From NCBI RefSeq assembly GCF_001984065.1, contig NZ_LYVP01000025.1, positions 1 through 64,000 of the forward strand: a stretch of DNA of 64,000 nt, written 5' to 3'. Both the position numbers and the translations under genes were made by a program. The stretch is from Pseudomonas sp. KK4. Its GTDB lineage: Bacteria > Pseudomonadota > Gammaproteobacteria > Pseudomonadales > Pseudomonadaceae. The notes below the pieces were generated by a model. It was not told the DNA's origin, did no database searches, and worked only from the letters and a program-made list of their open reading frames with translations. Numbering within the stretch: the stretch's first letter is position 1; every line of letters begins with the position of its first letter. Below are positions 20,539-28,986 of the stretch, piece by piece.

Positions 20539-21155
20539 CAGCCTTGCCTCACCAGACCACAGAACACCCCTTCGATGGCGAGGTCCTGGTCGGCTTGAAC
20601 GTTGATCGGCTGGTAGGCGGGGTTGCGCGGCAACAGGCGCACCTTGTCGCCGACCCGCTCGAAACGCTTGATGGTCACTTCGCCGTCGAGGCGCGCCACG
20701 ACGATCTGGCCGTTGATCGCCTCGGGGCTGCGGTGCACCCCCACCAGGTCACCGTCGAGGATGCCGTCCTCGATCATCGAATCGCCCTGGACCCGCAACA
20801 TGTAGTCCGGCACCCGGGAGAAGATCGACGGGTCCAGCAGCAAGCGGCTATGGATATCGGCATCGGCTCCGATGGGCGCACCGGCCGCTACCCGGCCGAG
20901 GACCGGAACGTCCAGCAACTCGGGACGCGCCGGCTGCCCGAGCAGGCGAATGCCCCGGGCCTGATGCGGGTTGACCTCGATGAAACCGGCTTCGGTCAGC
21001 GCCAGCACATGCTTGCGCGCCACGCTGCGAGAGGCAAAACCAAAGGCCTCGCTGATTTCAGCGAGGCTCGGGGACTGACCGTGCTGCGCGATGCGATCGC
21101 GGATGAAGGTCAGGATGGCGGTACGGCGGGGAGATAAAGTAGTCATGGAGTACAT
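20538..21155 (-). CDS. lexA2: LexA2-type SOS repressor
   Basis: 205 residues. The N-terminal winged helix has SLAEISEAFGFASRSVARKH. The self-cleavage site is Ala-Gly in RVAAGAPIG, with catalytic Ser in GDSMIEDG and Lys in EVTIKRF. The recognition helix differs from housekeeping LexA, consistent with the second LexA of pseudomonads that controls imuABC. Two starts are possible: ATG 21155 (AAGAG five bases before, start inside the operator) and ATG 21146 (MTTLSPRR, weaker ribosome site). I list the longer form. Confidence 0.93.
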   Translation of the reverse strand: MYSMTTLSPRRTAILTFIRDRIAQHGQSPSLAEISEAFGFASRSVARKHVLALTEAGFIEVNPHQARGIRLLGQPARPELLDVPVLGRVAAGAPIGADADIHSRLLLDPSIFSRVPDYMLRVQGDSMIEDGILDGDLVGVHRSPEAINGQIVVARLDGEVTIKRFERVGDKVRLLPRNPAYQPINVQADQDLAIEGVFCGLVRQG

Positions 21156-21161
21156 TTGTAC
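21150..21161. promoter_or_regulatory. LexA2-type operator GTAC-N4-GTAC
   Basis: GTACATTTGTAC is a 4+4 inverted repeat at the start of lexA2. From memory, P. putida LexA2 binds GTAC-N4-GTGC-like sites, unlike the CTG-N10-CAG box of LexA1. Its position over the start codon and ribosome site predicts autorepression of the lexA2-imuA-imuB-dnaE2 operon. Confidence 0.75.
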
Positions 21162-21220
21162 TCTTTTACGATTTTCCCTTCAAGAATTTGCAGACGAAAT
21201 GCAGGCGCCGAGACAAACCC

Positions 21221-21320
21221 TGTGGGAGCGAGCTTGCTCGCGAAAAACCTCTAGCCAACGCGGGTCTTCAGATTGCCAGCGTTATCGTTGACGTCCATCG
21301 CGAGCAAGCTCGCTCCTACA
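21221..21320. repeat. REPIN overlapping the DUF971 stop codon
   Basis: Inverted pair of the variant REP GGGAGCGAGCTTGCTCGCGA. The right arm ends at 21320, so the stop codon of the DUF971 gene (21316-21318) falls inside the REP and the last residues are encoded next to it. Confidence 0.88.
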
Positions 21321-21612
21321 GGGGGTCAGGCGTTGTTGGAGTGAGGTTGGCCAGATAAGCCCAGGGGTAGATGCCGCGTTCATGGCCATCGCTGAAGATC
21401 AATTGCAGGCCGTAGCCTTGGCTGTTGAGCTCGACGACACACACCCTTTCGTCTACCAGCGGCGTCAGCCCCTGCAAGCGAAACGCCCGGCACTGCGAAC
21501 ACGGGCATTGCCGACGCAACTCGACATGATTCAGCAACTGCTCGCGACCATCCGGCCAGTTCAGGCGCAATTGCTGCCGGCTGCGGGAATTGCCGATTGC
21601 CAGCGGGTTCAT
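21316..21612 (-). CDS. DUF971 (GBBH-like N-terminal domain) protein
   Basis: 98 residues with the DUF971 pattern: LRLNWPDGREQLLNHVELRR, Cys pair in CPCSQCRAF, then LQLIFSDGHERGIYPWAYL. The domain also forms the N-terminus of gamma-butyrobetaine hydroxylase and occurs beside Fe-S cluster proteins; the cysteines could bind metal. Its ATG overlaps the HEAT-repeat gene stop (ATGA), so it is the last gene of the ABC transporter operon. The C-terminal residues TPTTPDPL run into a REP. Confidence 0.85.
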   Translation of the reverse strand: MNPLAIGNSRSRQQLRLNWPDGREQLLNHVELRRQCPCSQCRAFRLQGLTPLVDERVCVVELNSQGYGLQLIFSDGHERGIYPWAYLANLTPTTPDPL

Positions 21613-22571
21613 TGCAGTTGACTCAGGGCGATGCGCACGGCTTTGCGCACTTCCGGGTCACCGTCGTCCTGGGCGGCCTGCAACGGGGCGATGGCGCCTT
21701 TGTCGTTCAATTCGCCGAGTGCCAGGGCGGCTTCCTTGCGCAGGTTGCTGATGCGATGGCCGAGGGTTTCGATCAAGGGTTCCAGCGCCGGGGCAAAGCG
21801 CAAGCGGCCGAGGCTGCGGGTGGCGCGCAGGCGCACTTGCCAGTAGTCGTCGCCCAAGGCTTCGATCAGGGCGGGCCCGGCGTCGACGTGACCGACCTTG
21901 CCCAAGGTGGTCGCGGCTTCTTCGCGCACCTGCCAGGCCTGGTCCCGCAAGGCCTGGCCCAGCGCGGGCAGCACCTGTGCATCCGAGGCCAGGCCCAAGG
22001 CACCGGTGGCCGCACGGCGCACTTCGGTGTCCGGGTCGTCACTGGCCAGGCGCGCCAAGGCCGGCAAGGCATCGAGCTGCTTGAGCCAGCCCAGTACGCC
22101 GACCGCTTCACGCCGGACACTGGCATCCGGGTCGCCCAGGGCCAGCAACGCCGCCGGGGCCGCCTGGTCAAAGCGCAATTCGCGAAGGGCCCTGAACGCC
22201 GCGATGCGCACGCTGACATCGGCATGCCCAGTCCGCGGCAAGATCACCCTGCCTGCCCCTTCACTCTTGAGCAGACTCAAGCTCTGCGCGGCGGCAGCCT
22301 GCACCGCCGGCGAAGGATCGGTCAGGGCCTGGCACAAGGCTTCGACCACCGGCGTGTCTTCCCAGGCTTCGAGCAATCGCGCGGCTTCGGCGCGGACCTC
22401 TTCGGCCGGGTCTTGAGCCAGCCGATCGACCAGCCACAGCAGGCCGTCCGGTTCTTCCAGGTCGGCCAGTTCGATCAGGGCAATGCGGCGCACGCCGGCA
22501 TCGTCATCGGTCAGGCGCGGTTGCAGGGCCAGAATGTCGTCGTTATCGGTTACATCGAATAGTGAGGTCAT
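21609..22571 (-). CDS. HEAT-repeat protein (PBS lyase-like repeats)
   Basis: 320 residues made almost wholly of about nine HEAT-type repeats of about 31 residues, each with the DPxxxVRxxAAxALG pattern (DPAEEVRAEAARLL, DPDASVRREAVGVLG, DPDTEVRRAATGALG, DYWQVRLRATRSLG, DPEVRKAVRIAL). Such solenoids are scaffolds for protein or cofactor binding. It overlaps the ABC ATPase gene upstream and the DUF971 gene downstream by four bases each, so it belongs to the transport operon, perhaps as a chaperone for the AprA-like enzyme; that is inference. Confidence 0.88.
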   Translation of the reverse strand: MTSLFDVTDNDDILALQPRLTDDDAGVRRIALIELADLEEPDGLLWLVDRLAQDPAEEVRAEAARLLEAWEDTPVVEALCQALTDPSPAVQAAAAQSLSLLKSEGAGRVILPRTGHADVSVRIAAFRALRELRFDQAAPAALLALGDPDASVRREAVGVLGWLKQLDALPALARLASDDPDTEVRRAATGALGLASDAQVLPALGQALRDQAWQVREEAATTLGKVGHVDAGPALIEALGDDYWQVRLRATRSLGRLRFAPALEPLIETLGHRISNLRKEAALALGELNDKGAIAPLQAAQDDGDPEVRKAVRIALSQLQ

Positions 22572-23416
22572 AGGGCAAATCGCGGCAGTTTGTTTTCGGG
22601 GGGAAGTCCGAGGGGGTTCAGCCGTGGCAGCTGCTGACCGTCCTCGTGACGCAATAACGCGAGGCAGTGACGCTTCAAGCGGGAGAACTCATGGCGGGTG
22701 ACCAGTTCGGTGGTGCGTGGCCGGGGGAAGTCCAGGCGCAGGTCTTCGATGATCCGGCCCGGGCGCGAACTCATGACCAGCAAACGATCGGCGAGGAACA
22801 GCGCTTCGTCGATGTCATGGGTGACGAACACCACGGTGGTGCGGATCTGGGTCCAGATCTTCAGCAGCAGTTCCTGCATGTTCAGACGGGTCAAGGCATC
22901 CAGCGCGCCGAACGGCTCGTCCATCAGCAACAGCCGTGGGCGGTTGACCAGCACCCGAGCGATTTCCACCCGTTGCTGCATGCCGCCGGACAACTGATCC
23001 GGCCAGCGGTCGGCAAAGCCATCGAGGCCGACCAGTGCCAGGATTTCATCCGCCGCTGTATGCCGCTCGGCTTTGCCGATGCCGCGCATTTTCAGGCCGA
23101 ACGCCACGTTGTCGCGCACGCTTCGCCAGGGGAACAGGGTGTGATGCTGGAACACCATGCCGCGCTGTGGCGAAGGGCCCGCGACCGCTGCGCCGTCGAC
23201 CTTCAGGGTTCCGCTGTAGGTTGCCAAATGCCCGGCCAACGCCCCCAGCAAAGTGGACTTGCCGCAACCCGATGGCCCGAGAATGCACACGAACTGGCCC
23301 GCTTCGATCTGGCAATCGAGGCCCTGCACGGCTTCGAACGCCGCGCTGCCCTCACCCAGGCTGATGGACACATCGCGAATATCGATGCGCCCTTCAGGTT
23401 GTTGAAACATGCTCAT
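22568..23416 (-). CDS. ABC transporter ATP-binding protein, nitrate/sulfonate/taurine type
   Basis: 282 residues from MSMFQQ at 23416, one base overlapping the permease stop; a second ATG is at 23410. Walker A GPSGCGKST, Q-loop FQHHTLFPW, signature LSGGMQQRVEIARVL, Walker B LLLMDEPFGALD and H-loop VTHDIDEA are all present. It belongs to the TauB/SsuB family. A long open frame continues upstream across the permease gene but is out of phase with real coding. It powers import with the permease and binding protein of the same operon. Confidence 0.92.
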   Translation of the reverse strand: MSMFQQPEGRIDIRDVSISLGEGSAAFEAVQGLDCQIEAGQFVCILGPSGCGKSTLLGALAGHLATYSGTLKVDGAAVAGPSPQRGMVFQHHTLFPWRSVRDNVAFGLKMRGIGKAERHTAADEILALVGLDGFADRWPDQLSGGMQQRVEIARVLVNRPRLLLMDEPFGALDALTRLNMQELLLKIWTQIRTTVVFVTHDIDEALFLADRLLVMSSRPGRIIEDLRLDFPRPRTTELVTRHEFSRLKRHCLALLRHEDGQQLPRLNPLGLPPENKLPRFAL

Positions 23417-24198
23417 CAGGCTTTTCCTCGTGGTCGATGCCAGGGCGTGAACAGCCCGCCCAGGCGTTTGATGAGCAGGCTGCTGCCCATCCCGAGCACG
23501 CCGATCAGCAACATGCCGACCACGATGTCGGGGTAGTTCTGGATGGTGTAGGACTCCCAGGTGTAATAGCCGATGCCGAATTGGCCGGAGATCATTTCCG
23601 CGGTGACCAGGCAGAACCAGGAGGTGCCCATGCCGATGGCCAGGCCGGTGATAATGCTCGGCGCAGCGCCCGGCAGGATCACCTCCAGCAGCATCGCCCG
23701 GCGCCCTGCCCCCAGGCTTTTCGCCGAAGCGATCAGTCGTGGGTCGACGCCTTCGACGCCGTGCACGGTGTTGAGCAGGATCGGGAACAGCGCGCCGGTG
23801 AAGGTGATGAACACCATCGACAGCTCCGACGACGGGAACATCAGGATCGCCAGGGGAATCCATGCCACGGCGGGAATCGGTCGCAGCACTTCCAGCGGCG
23901 GCAGCAACAGGTCCTCGGCCCATTTCGAGCGGCCGATGGCCAGGCCCAGGGTGATGCCGATGATCGACGCCGCGAGGTACCCGGCGAACACCCGGCCGAG
24001 GCTGCTGCTCAGGTGTTGCGCGAGCTTGCCGGAGTCGCCCAGGCCGACTGCGGCTTCGATCACGGCCAGGGGGGTCGGCACGTTGGCGAAAGTCACCAGG
24101 CCGAGGTTCCAGTGGTGGCTGGCGGCGAGTTGCCAGAACAGCAGGCAGAGCAGCAGTGAGGCGGCTCGGGGGAGCCAGCGTAAATAGGATCCGTGCAC
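23416..24198 (-). CDS. ABC transporter permease, TauC/SsuC type
   Basis: 260 residues from a GTG at 24198 (VHGSYLRWLPRAAS), chosen because AGAGGAAA lies about six bases upstream; the longer frame is REP-derived. It has an N-terminal helix (ASLLLCLLFWQLA), then the typical permease core with GITLGLAIGRS and EAA-like text IASAKSLGAGRRAMLLEVILPGAAPSI. It forms the inner-membrane channel of the importer. Confidence 0.9.
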   Translation of the reverse strand: MHGSYLRWLPRAASLLLCLLFWQLAASHHWNLGLVTFANVPTPLAVIEAAVGLGDSGKLAQHLSSSLGRVFAGYLAASIIGITLGLAIGRSKWAEDLLLPPLEVLRPIPAVAWIPLAILMFPSSELSMVFITFTGALFPILLNTVHGVEGVDPRLIASAKSLGAGRRAMLLEVILPGAAPSIITGLAIGMGTSWFCLVTAEMISGQFGIGYYTWESYTIQNYPDIVVGMLLIGVLGMGSSLLIKRLGGLFTPWHRPRGKA

Positions 24199-24223
24199 AA
24201 TGTTTCCTCTCGACACCGCCCCC

Positions 24224-24313
24224 TGTGGGAGCGGGCTTGCTCGCGAATACGGACTGACATTCAACATTCATGTCGACTGACCCACCGCTTTCGCGAGCAA
24301 GCCCGCTCCCACA
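24224..24313. repeat. REPIN
   Basis: Well-preserved inverted REP pair (TGTGGGAGCGGGCTTGCTCG and its complement) between the permease and binding-protein genes of the sulfonate-type importer. Confidence 0.9.
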
Positions 24314-24335
24314 GGGGATCGAGTCGTTCCAGCGG

Positions 24336-25742
24336 TTAGCGAACGGCCACGGCCTGGGTGGTGGCGTCGGTGAAGTCGAACACCTTGCCGCCCTGGGCCG
24401 TGGCGAATTGCTGGGCCTGGCCCTTGAGCAGGAAGGCGCTGAGCCGTCCTTTGGCGTCACTGGCAAACCACGCCTGATCCGCCAGCAGCTTGATCCCGCT
24501 GTCGCTGGCCTGGGCATACACGGCGCGGATGTTCTTGCCTTGCTGCTTGAGGCCGGCCAATGCGCTGAAGGCCGCTTCCGCCGAGGCGTACTGGCGGACC
24601 TTCGACTCGCCGCGCACCCAGATCTCGGCCACATGACTGAAGTCGGTGATGGGCTTGCCGCTCGCCGCATCCACGGCCTTGAGCGGCGTTTGTGCGTAGT
24701 TGGCCAGTTGCGCCGAGTAGTCCAGGTTCGAGGCCTTGAACGCGGCGCGGATGTACTGGTCGTCGATGAAGGTATTGAGGTCGAGGCCGCGGTCGGCTTT
24801 CTTCAGCAATTTGAGGGTGTCGATAGCGGTACCGACCGCTTGGCGATACTCCGGCTTCCAGCTCAGGTCGCGGGTCTGCACGCCCAGCGGGCCGTGGAAC
24901 AGGTAATTGACCTCGGCATCGACCCCGGTGACCTTGGCGATCAGCTCGCTGTATTTCTCAGGCTCGGCGGCCAGCAACTGGTTGGCTTCGAGGCTGGCGC
25001 GCAGGTAGGCGACGACGATTTCCGGGTACTTCTTCGCGTAGGCCTGATCGACCAGCGCACCGTGGAAAGTCGGCGCGCCGGCCTGTGAACCGTCGTAGAT
25101 CTTGCGGGCGAAACCACGGCTGGGGAACAGTTCGGCGAAGGGCACGAAGTCGGCGTGGGCGTCGATCTTGCCGGCCTGCAACGCGGAACCGGCGACTTCG
25201 GGTGGCTGGGCAATGATGTTCACGTCCTTGATCGGGTCCCAGCCCTGGGCCGCCACGGCGCGCAGCAACATGCCATGGGCGGTGGAGGCAAACGGCACGG
25301 AAATGGTCTTGCCCTTGAGTTCGGCCAGCGACTGCACGCCGGATGCGCTCGGCACCACGATGCCGTTACCGCTGCCCCGGGTGCTGCCCGACAGCACGCT
25401 GATGAACAGGCTGTGCTTGCCGGCGGCTTCGAACGCCACGCCGTTGAACGAACCCGGGAAATCGGCCATGGCGCCGAAGTCGAGTTTGCCGGCGACCATC
25501 TCGTTGGTCAGCGGCGCGCCGCTGGTGAAGTTCTTCCACTCCACCTCGTATTTCGCATCCTTGTACTGGCCGTCGTGGGGCAGGTATTTGTCCAGCAGGC
25601 CCAGTTCGCGAATCAACAGGCCGCCGGCGGCGCAGTTGATGGTGGTGTCCTGGGTGCCGATGGCGATGCGGATGGTTTCGGCCGAGGCCGACAGGGTGAA
25701 TGAAGCCAGTACCAGACCGGCCAATGCTGCACGCAATAACAT
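24336..25742 (-). CDS. ABC transporter substrate-binding protein with extra C-terminal module
   Basis: 468 residues from MLLRAALAGL at 25742, preceded by GAGGGGAA. A Sec signal peptide ends at SASA before ETIRIAIGTQDTTINCAAGG. Residues about 20-330 are a TauA/NMT1-like periplasmic binding fold (LDFGAMADFPGS, LKGKTISVPFASTAHG, IDAHADFVPFAELF). Family members are usually about 320-350 residues. The extra 120 or so residues contain QAWFASDAKGRLSAFLLKG and FATAQGGKVFDFTDATT, which recalls the C-terminal pattern of NosL-like copper proteins; that resemblance is weak. The ligand is unknown. Confidence 0.87.
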   Translation of the reverse strand: MLLRAALAGLVLASFTLSASAETIRIAIGTQDTTINCAAGGLLIRELGLLDKYLPHDGQYKDAKYEVEWKNFTSGAPLTNEMVAGKLDFGAMADFPGSFNGVAFEAAGKHSLFISVLSGSTRGSGNGIVVPSASGVQSLAELKGKTISVPFASTAHGMLLRAVAAQGWDPIKDVNIIAQPPEVAGSALQAGKIDAHADFVPFAELFPSRGFARKIYDGSQAGAPTFHGALVDQAYAKKYPEIVVAYLRASLEANQLLAAEPEKYSELIAKVTGVDAEVNYLFHGPLGVQTRDLSWKPEYRQAVGTAIDTLKLLKKADRGLDLNTFIDDQYIRAAFKASNLDYSAQLANYAQTPLKAVDAASGKPITDFSHVAEIWVRGESKVRQYASAEAAFSALAGLKQQGKNIRAVYAQASDSGIKLLADQAWFASDAKGRLSAFLLKGQAQQFATAQGGKVFDFTDATTQAVAVR

Positions 25743-25870
25743 GGGTGTTCCCCTCGAATCATTTATAGGATGTTCGTCTCCGCCACGATCAGGGCGTGGT
25801 GGGAAACGAGGGGTGTCTTCAAGCGAGCGTCCGGGGGTGGCCGGATGGCGTTTTTTGGGTGTCTGGCGGG

Positions 25871-26032
25871 CCTCTTCGCGGGCAAGCCTCGCTCCTACAG
25901 GGTCCATTGGTGTATGCAGGATTTGCGGCTGGCCTGGATCCCTGTGCCAGCGGGCTTGCTCGCGAAAGCGTCCTGTCAGTTGATGAAGATGCAAGCTGTG
26001 CCGGCCTCTTCGCGAGCAAGCCCGCTCCCACC
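25871..26032. repeat. REP cluster: one single REP and one REPIN
   Basis: A lone reverse REP at 25871-25900 is followed by a full inverted pair at 25943-26032. Together they occupy most of the 297-base gap between the ferredoxin gene and the binding-protein gene. I see no gene in this gap. Confidence 0.87.
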
Positions 26033-26039
26033 GGGGGTT

Positions 26040-26285
26040 TCAGCGTAGCAGATAGGGTATGTCCACTTTCACCGCCCCCGTCGGGCAGTCCTTTTCGCAC
26101 GGCATGCAGTACCAGCATTCATCGAACGCCATGTAGGCCTTCTGGGTGGCCGGGTTGATCGCCAGCAGGTCCATCGGGCAGACGTCGACGCACACGGTGC
26201 AGCCTTTGTGGGCGATGCAGAGGTCTTCGTCCACCGTGACCGGCGCGTTGGAGCGGAAGAAGATTTCCTGGGGTTGATAGGCCAT
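26040..26285 (-). CDS. 4Fe-4S ferredoxin, AprB-like
   Basis: 81 residues from MAYQPQEIFF at 26285, with GAGAGA upstream. Two cysteine clusters are visible: CIAHKGCTVCVDVCP and CWYCMPCEKDCP, enough for two [4Fe-4S] clusters. The spacing and the text following (TGAVKVDI) resemble the beta subunit of adenylylsulfate reductase. It starts 22 bases after the flavoprotein stop and should pass electrons to or from it. Confidence 0.88.
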   Translation of the reverse strand: MAYQPQEIFFRSNAPVTVDEDLCIAHKGCTVCVDVCPMDLLAINPATQKAYMAFDECWYCMPCEKDCPTGAVKVDIPYLLR

Positions 26286-26307
26286 GTTCGCTCTCTCTTT
26301 TAACGGC

Positions 26308-28038
26308 TCAGGCGGCAAAGGCTCCGACCCGCAACCGGTCGTAGGCCTGCATTTCTTCGGCATCCAGCGGGATGATGTAGGGCTCGACGGCTTTCTTGAA
26401 ACTGCTCATCTGGCCGTTTTCATCCTTTTTCAGGTGGCAATGGCAGAACCAGTCGCTGTCGTTGCGCTGCGGGTGGTCGACCCGATAGTGGTACAGCCCC
26501 CAGCGACTTTCGGCGCGGAACAGCGAAGCCCGGGCAGCCATTTCGGCGCAGTCGCGGATCATGCTGACTTCCATGGCGCGCATCAGCTCGTGGGCGTTAT
26601 GGGCCTTGATCTGGTCGAGGTCGCGCTGGATATCGCTGAAGCGCTGCAGGCCGATCTGCATTTTTTTGGTCACTTTGGGCGGTTGCAGGTAGTCGTTCAC
26701 GAAACGCCGCAGCTTGTACTCGACCTGGGACGGCGGCAGGCCGTGTTCGCGGTCCAGCGGCGCGTAGACCCGTTGTTTTTCCGTTTCGACCTGCTGGGCA
26801 TCGACCGCCGAAAACCCGCGCCCGGCGACAAAGTCCGCGGCGTTGGTGCCGGCGAACCAGCCGTAGGTGAACGCGCCAAGCATGTAGTTGTGCGGCACCG
26901 CGGCCATGTCACCGGCCGAGTACAAACCTTTGACCGAGGTCTCGGCCTTCTCGTTGACCCACACCCCGGAGGCCGAGTGACCGCTGCAAAAACCGATCTC
27001 CGAGATGTGCATCTCGACCATCTGCGTGCGGTAGTCGGTGCCGCGATTGGCGTGGAACTGGCCGCGACTGGGGCGCTCGTTGCTGTGCAGGATCTCTTCG
27101 ATGTTCTGGATGGTTTCCTCGGCCAGGTGATCGAGCTTGAGGAACACCGGGCCATTGCCGCTTTCCAGTTCCTGGTGAAACTCCCACATCATCTGGCCGC
27201 TCCAGTAGTCGCACTCGATGAAGCGTTCGCCCTTGTTGTTGGCGGTATAGCCGCCCAAGGGACCGGTGACGTAGGCACAGGCCGGGCCGTTGTAATCCTT
27301 GATCAGCGGGTTGATCTGGAAGCACTCCAGGTTCGCCAGTTCGGCGCCTGCGTGGTAGGCCATGGCGTAACCGTCGCCGGCATTGGTCGGGTTTTCGTAG
27401 GTGCCCATCAGGTAGCCCGAGGACGGCAGGCCCAGGCGCCCGGCGGCACCGCAGGCGAGGATGACCGCTTTGGCCTTGATCACGTGGAAGTCAGCGGTGC
27501 GGCAGTCGAAGCCCATCACACCGTTGACCGCGCCCTCTTGATCCTTGAGCAAACGGGTGCACACCACGCGGTTGGTGATGCTGACCCGCGCCCGCTTCAA
27601 CTGGCGGTACAGGACTTTCTTGATGTCGTGGCCTTCGGGCATCGGCAGCACGTAGGCGCCCATGTGGTGGACTTTCTTCACCGCGTAGTCGCCGGTCTCG
27701 TCTTTCTCGAACTTCACGCCCCAGCGGTCCAGTTGCTCGATGGTCTCGAAACTGTGGGTGGCGTAGGCGTAGACCGCGGCCTGATTGACGATGCCGTCGT
27801 TGGCGATGGTGATTTCCTTGGTGTACTGCTCCGGCGTCGAGTGGCCCGGGATGATCGCGTTGTTCAGACCGTCCATGCCCATGCTGATCGCGCCGCTGCG
27901 CTTGACGTTGGCTTTGTCGATCAGCAGCACGCGCAAGTCGCGGTTGCGTTCCTTGGCCTTGATCGCGGCCATGGGGCCAGCGGTGCCGCCGCCGATCACG
28001 ACGATGTCGTATTCCTGCTCCAGCGTAGTGCGTGTCAT
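26308..28038 (-). CDS. FAD-dependent oxidoreductase, fumarate reductase/AprA-like
   Basis: 576 residues. The FAD-binding GxGxxG is at the N-terminus (YDIVVIGGGTAGPMAAIKAKE), followed by RSGAISMGMDGLNNAIIPG, a second nucleotide motif AVILACGAAGRLG, and GLYSAGDMAAVPHNYMLGAF near residue 400. The layout and the AprB-like ferredoxin partner point to the AprA branch of the succinate dehydrogenase/fumarate reductase flavoproteins. A dissimilatory sulfate pathway is not expected here, so the enzyme may oxidise or reduce a sulfur compound brought in by the importer; that is inference. It overlaps the GntR stop by four bases. Confidence 0.88.
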   Translation of the reverse strand: MTRTTLEQEYDIVVIGGGTAGPMAAIKAKERNRDLRVLLIDKANVKRSGAISMGMDGLNNAIIPGHSTPEQYTKEITIANDGIVNQAAVYAYATHSFETIEQLDRWGVKFEKDETGDYAVKKVHHMGAYVLPMPEGHDIKKVLYRQLKRARVSITNRVVCTRLLKDQEGAVNGVMGFDCRTADFHVIKAKAVILACGAAGRLGLPSSGYLMGTYENPTNAGDGYAMAYHAGAELANLECFQINPLIKDYNGPACAYVTGPLGGYTANNKGERFIECDYWSGQMMWEFHQELESGNGPVFLKLDHLAEETIQNIEEILHSNERPSRGQFHANRGTDYRTQMVEMHISEIGFCSGHSASGVWVNEKAETSVKGLYSAGDMAAVPHNYMLGAFTYGWFAGTNAADFVAGRGFSAVDAQQVETEKQRVYAPLDREHGLPPSQVEYKLRRFVNDYLQPPKVTKKMQIGLQRFSDIQRDLDQIKAHNAHELMRAMEVSMIRDCAEMAARASLFRAESRWGLYHYRVDHPQRNDSDWFCHCHLKKDENGQMSSFKKAVEPYIIPLDAEEMQAYDRLRVGAFAA

Positions 28039-28787
28039 GCCTGATCCCCTTTTTGCCGGTCGATCCGCAGGCGGTACTGGAACGCATCGCCACGGTAGTA
28101 GAGGTGTTCGAAGTCCACGGGCTGGCCGTTTGCATCATGGGTCAGGCGCTCGATGCGCATGATCGGCGCGCCGGCCTCGACGTTCAGCGCCTGGGTCAGG
28201 TCGCTGTCGGCCAGCACTGCATCGATGGCCAGGTCGGCGTGCCCGAGGGCCAGGCCGCAGTCGTTTTCCAAAATCAGAAAGATGTCGCGGGTGACCAGGT
28301 CCGCCTTCTCCAGGCGCTCGCCGATGGCTTTGGGCAGGTAGGTGATTTCCAGGGAGATCGGCTCGCGGTTGATCAGGCGCACCCGTTTGATCTGCGCCAC
28401 GGTTTCGCCTTCGGCCACCTGCAAGCGCTCGGCAACCAGCTTGTCGGCGGCGATGAATTTGAAGCTGCGCAGGCGGTTGATCACCTCGTAGCCGCGACCG
28501 GTCATGGACTCGGCCAGGCCTTGCAGGGTGCTGACGTTCTGGAAGGTTTTCGGCTTGGCGACGAAGGTGCCCTTGCCGTGGATCTTGAAGATCAGCCCTT
28601 CTTTCTGCAGATCGCCCAAGGCCTGGCGCACGGTGATGCGGCTGACCTTGAACAGCGCGCCCAATTCGCTTTCAGAGGGCATCTGACTGTCTTGCGGGTA
28701 TTCACCGTCAAGGATGCGCGCACGGAGCACGTCCCGCAGTTGGGTGTGCAGTGGAACGCTGCTGAGGGAGAGAACGTTATCGGTCAT
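28035..28787 (-). CDS. GntR-family regulator, HutC/UTRA subfamily
   Basis: 250 residues. The N-terminal winged helix (about residues 10-75, MPSESELGALFKVSRITVRQ) is followed by a UTRA ligand domain (about 95-240, RLLNREPISLEITYLP-like text and FEHLYYRGDAFQYRL). It is the first gene of the flavoprotein operon and overlaps the next start by four bases. A palindromic site lies directly upstream of its ATG, so it probably controls its own operon in response to the transported compound. Confidence 0.92.
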   Translation of the reverse strand: MTDNVLSLSSVPLHTQLRDVLRARILDGEYPQDSQMPSESELGALFKVSRITVRQALGDLQKEGLIFKIHGKGTFVAKPKTFQNVSTLQGLAESMTGRGYEVINRLRSFKFIAADKLVAERLQVAEGETVAQIKRVRLINREPISLEITYLPKAIGERLEKADLVTRDIFLILENDCGLALGHADLAIDAVLADSDLTQALNVEAGAPIMRIERLTHDANGQPVDFEHLYYRGDAFQYRLRIDRQKGDQA

Positions 28788-28791
28788 CTGA

Positions 28792-28823
28792 GATCACTTG
28801 TTATAACGAGTTATGACGTGATC
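28792..28823. promoter_or_regulatory. Candidate operator for the UTRA GntR regulator
   Basis: A palindrome with outer arms GATCAC and GTGATC encloses GTTATAAC (28800-28807) and GTTATGAC (28810-28817). GT-N-TA-N-AC inverted repeats are typical HutC-family operators. It lies 5 bases from the regulator start, a place suited to autoregulation. Confidence 0.65.
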
Positions 28824-28891
28824 TTAGGGTTCTAACGGGAGGGGTGGGAAATATTGTTTGGATATAAGGTTAGACACACGATGTGTTCCCC

Positions 28892-28980
28892 TGTGGGAGC
28901 GGGCTTGCTCGCGAAAGCGGTGGGTCATTGAACAGGGATGTCGGCTGACACGACGCCTTCGCGAGCAAGCCCGCTCCCAC
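28892..28980. repeat. REPIN
   Basis: Clean inverted REP pair (arms GTGGGAGCGGGCTTGCTCGC and complement) between the GntR operon promoter and the end of the Gfo/Idh/MocA gene. Confidence 0.9.
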
Positions 28981-28986
28981 CAAGGT

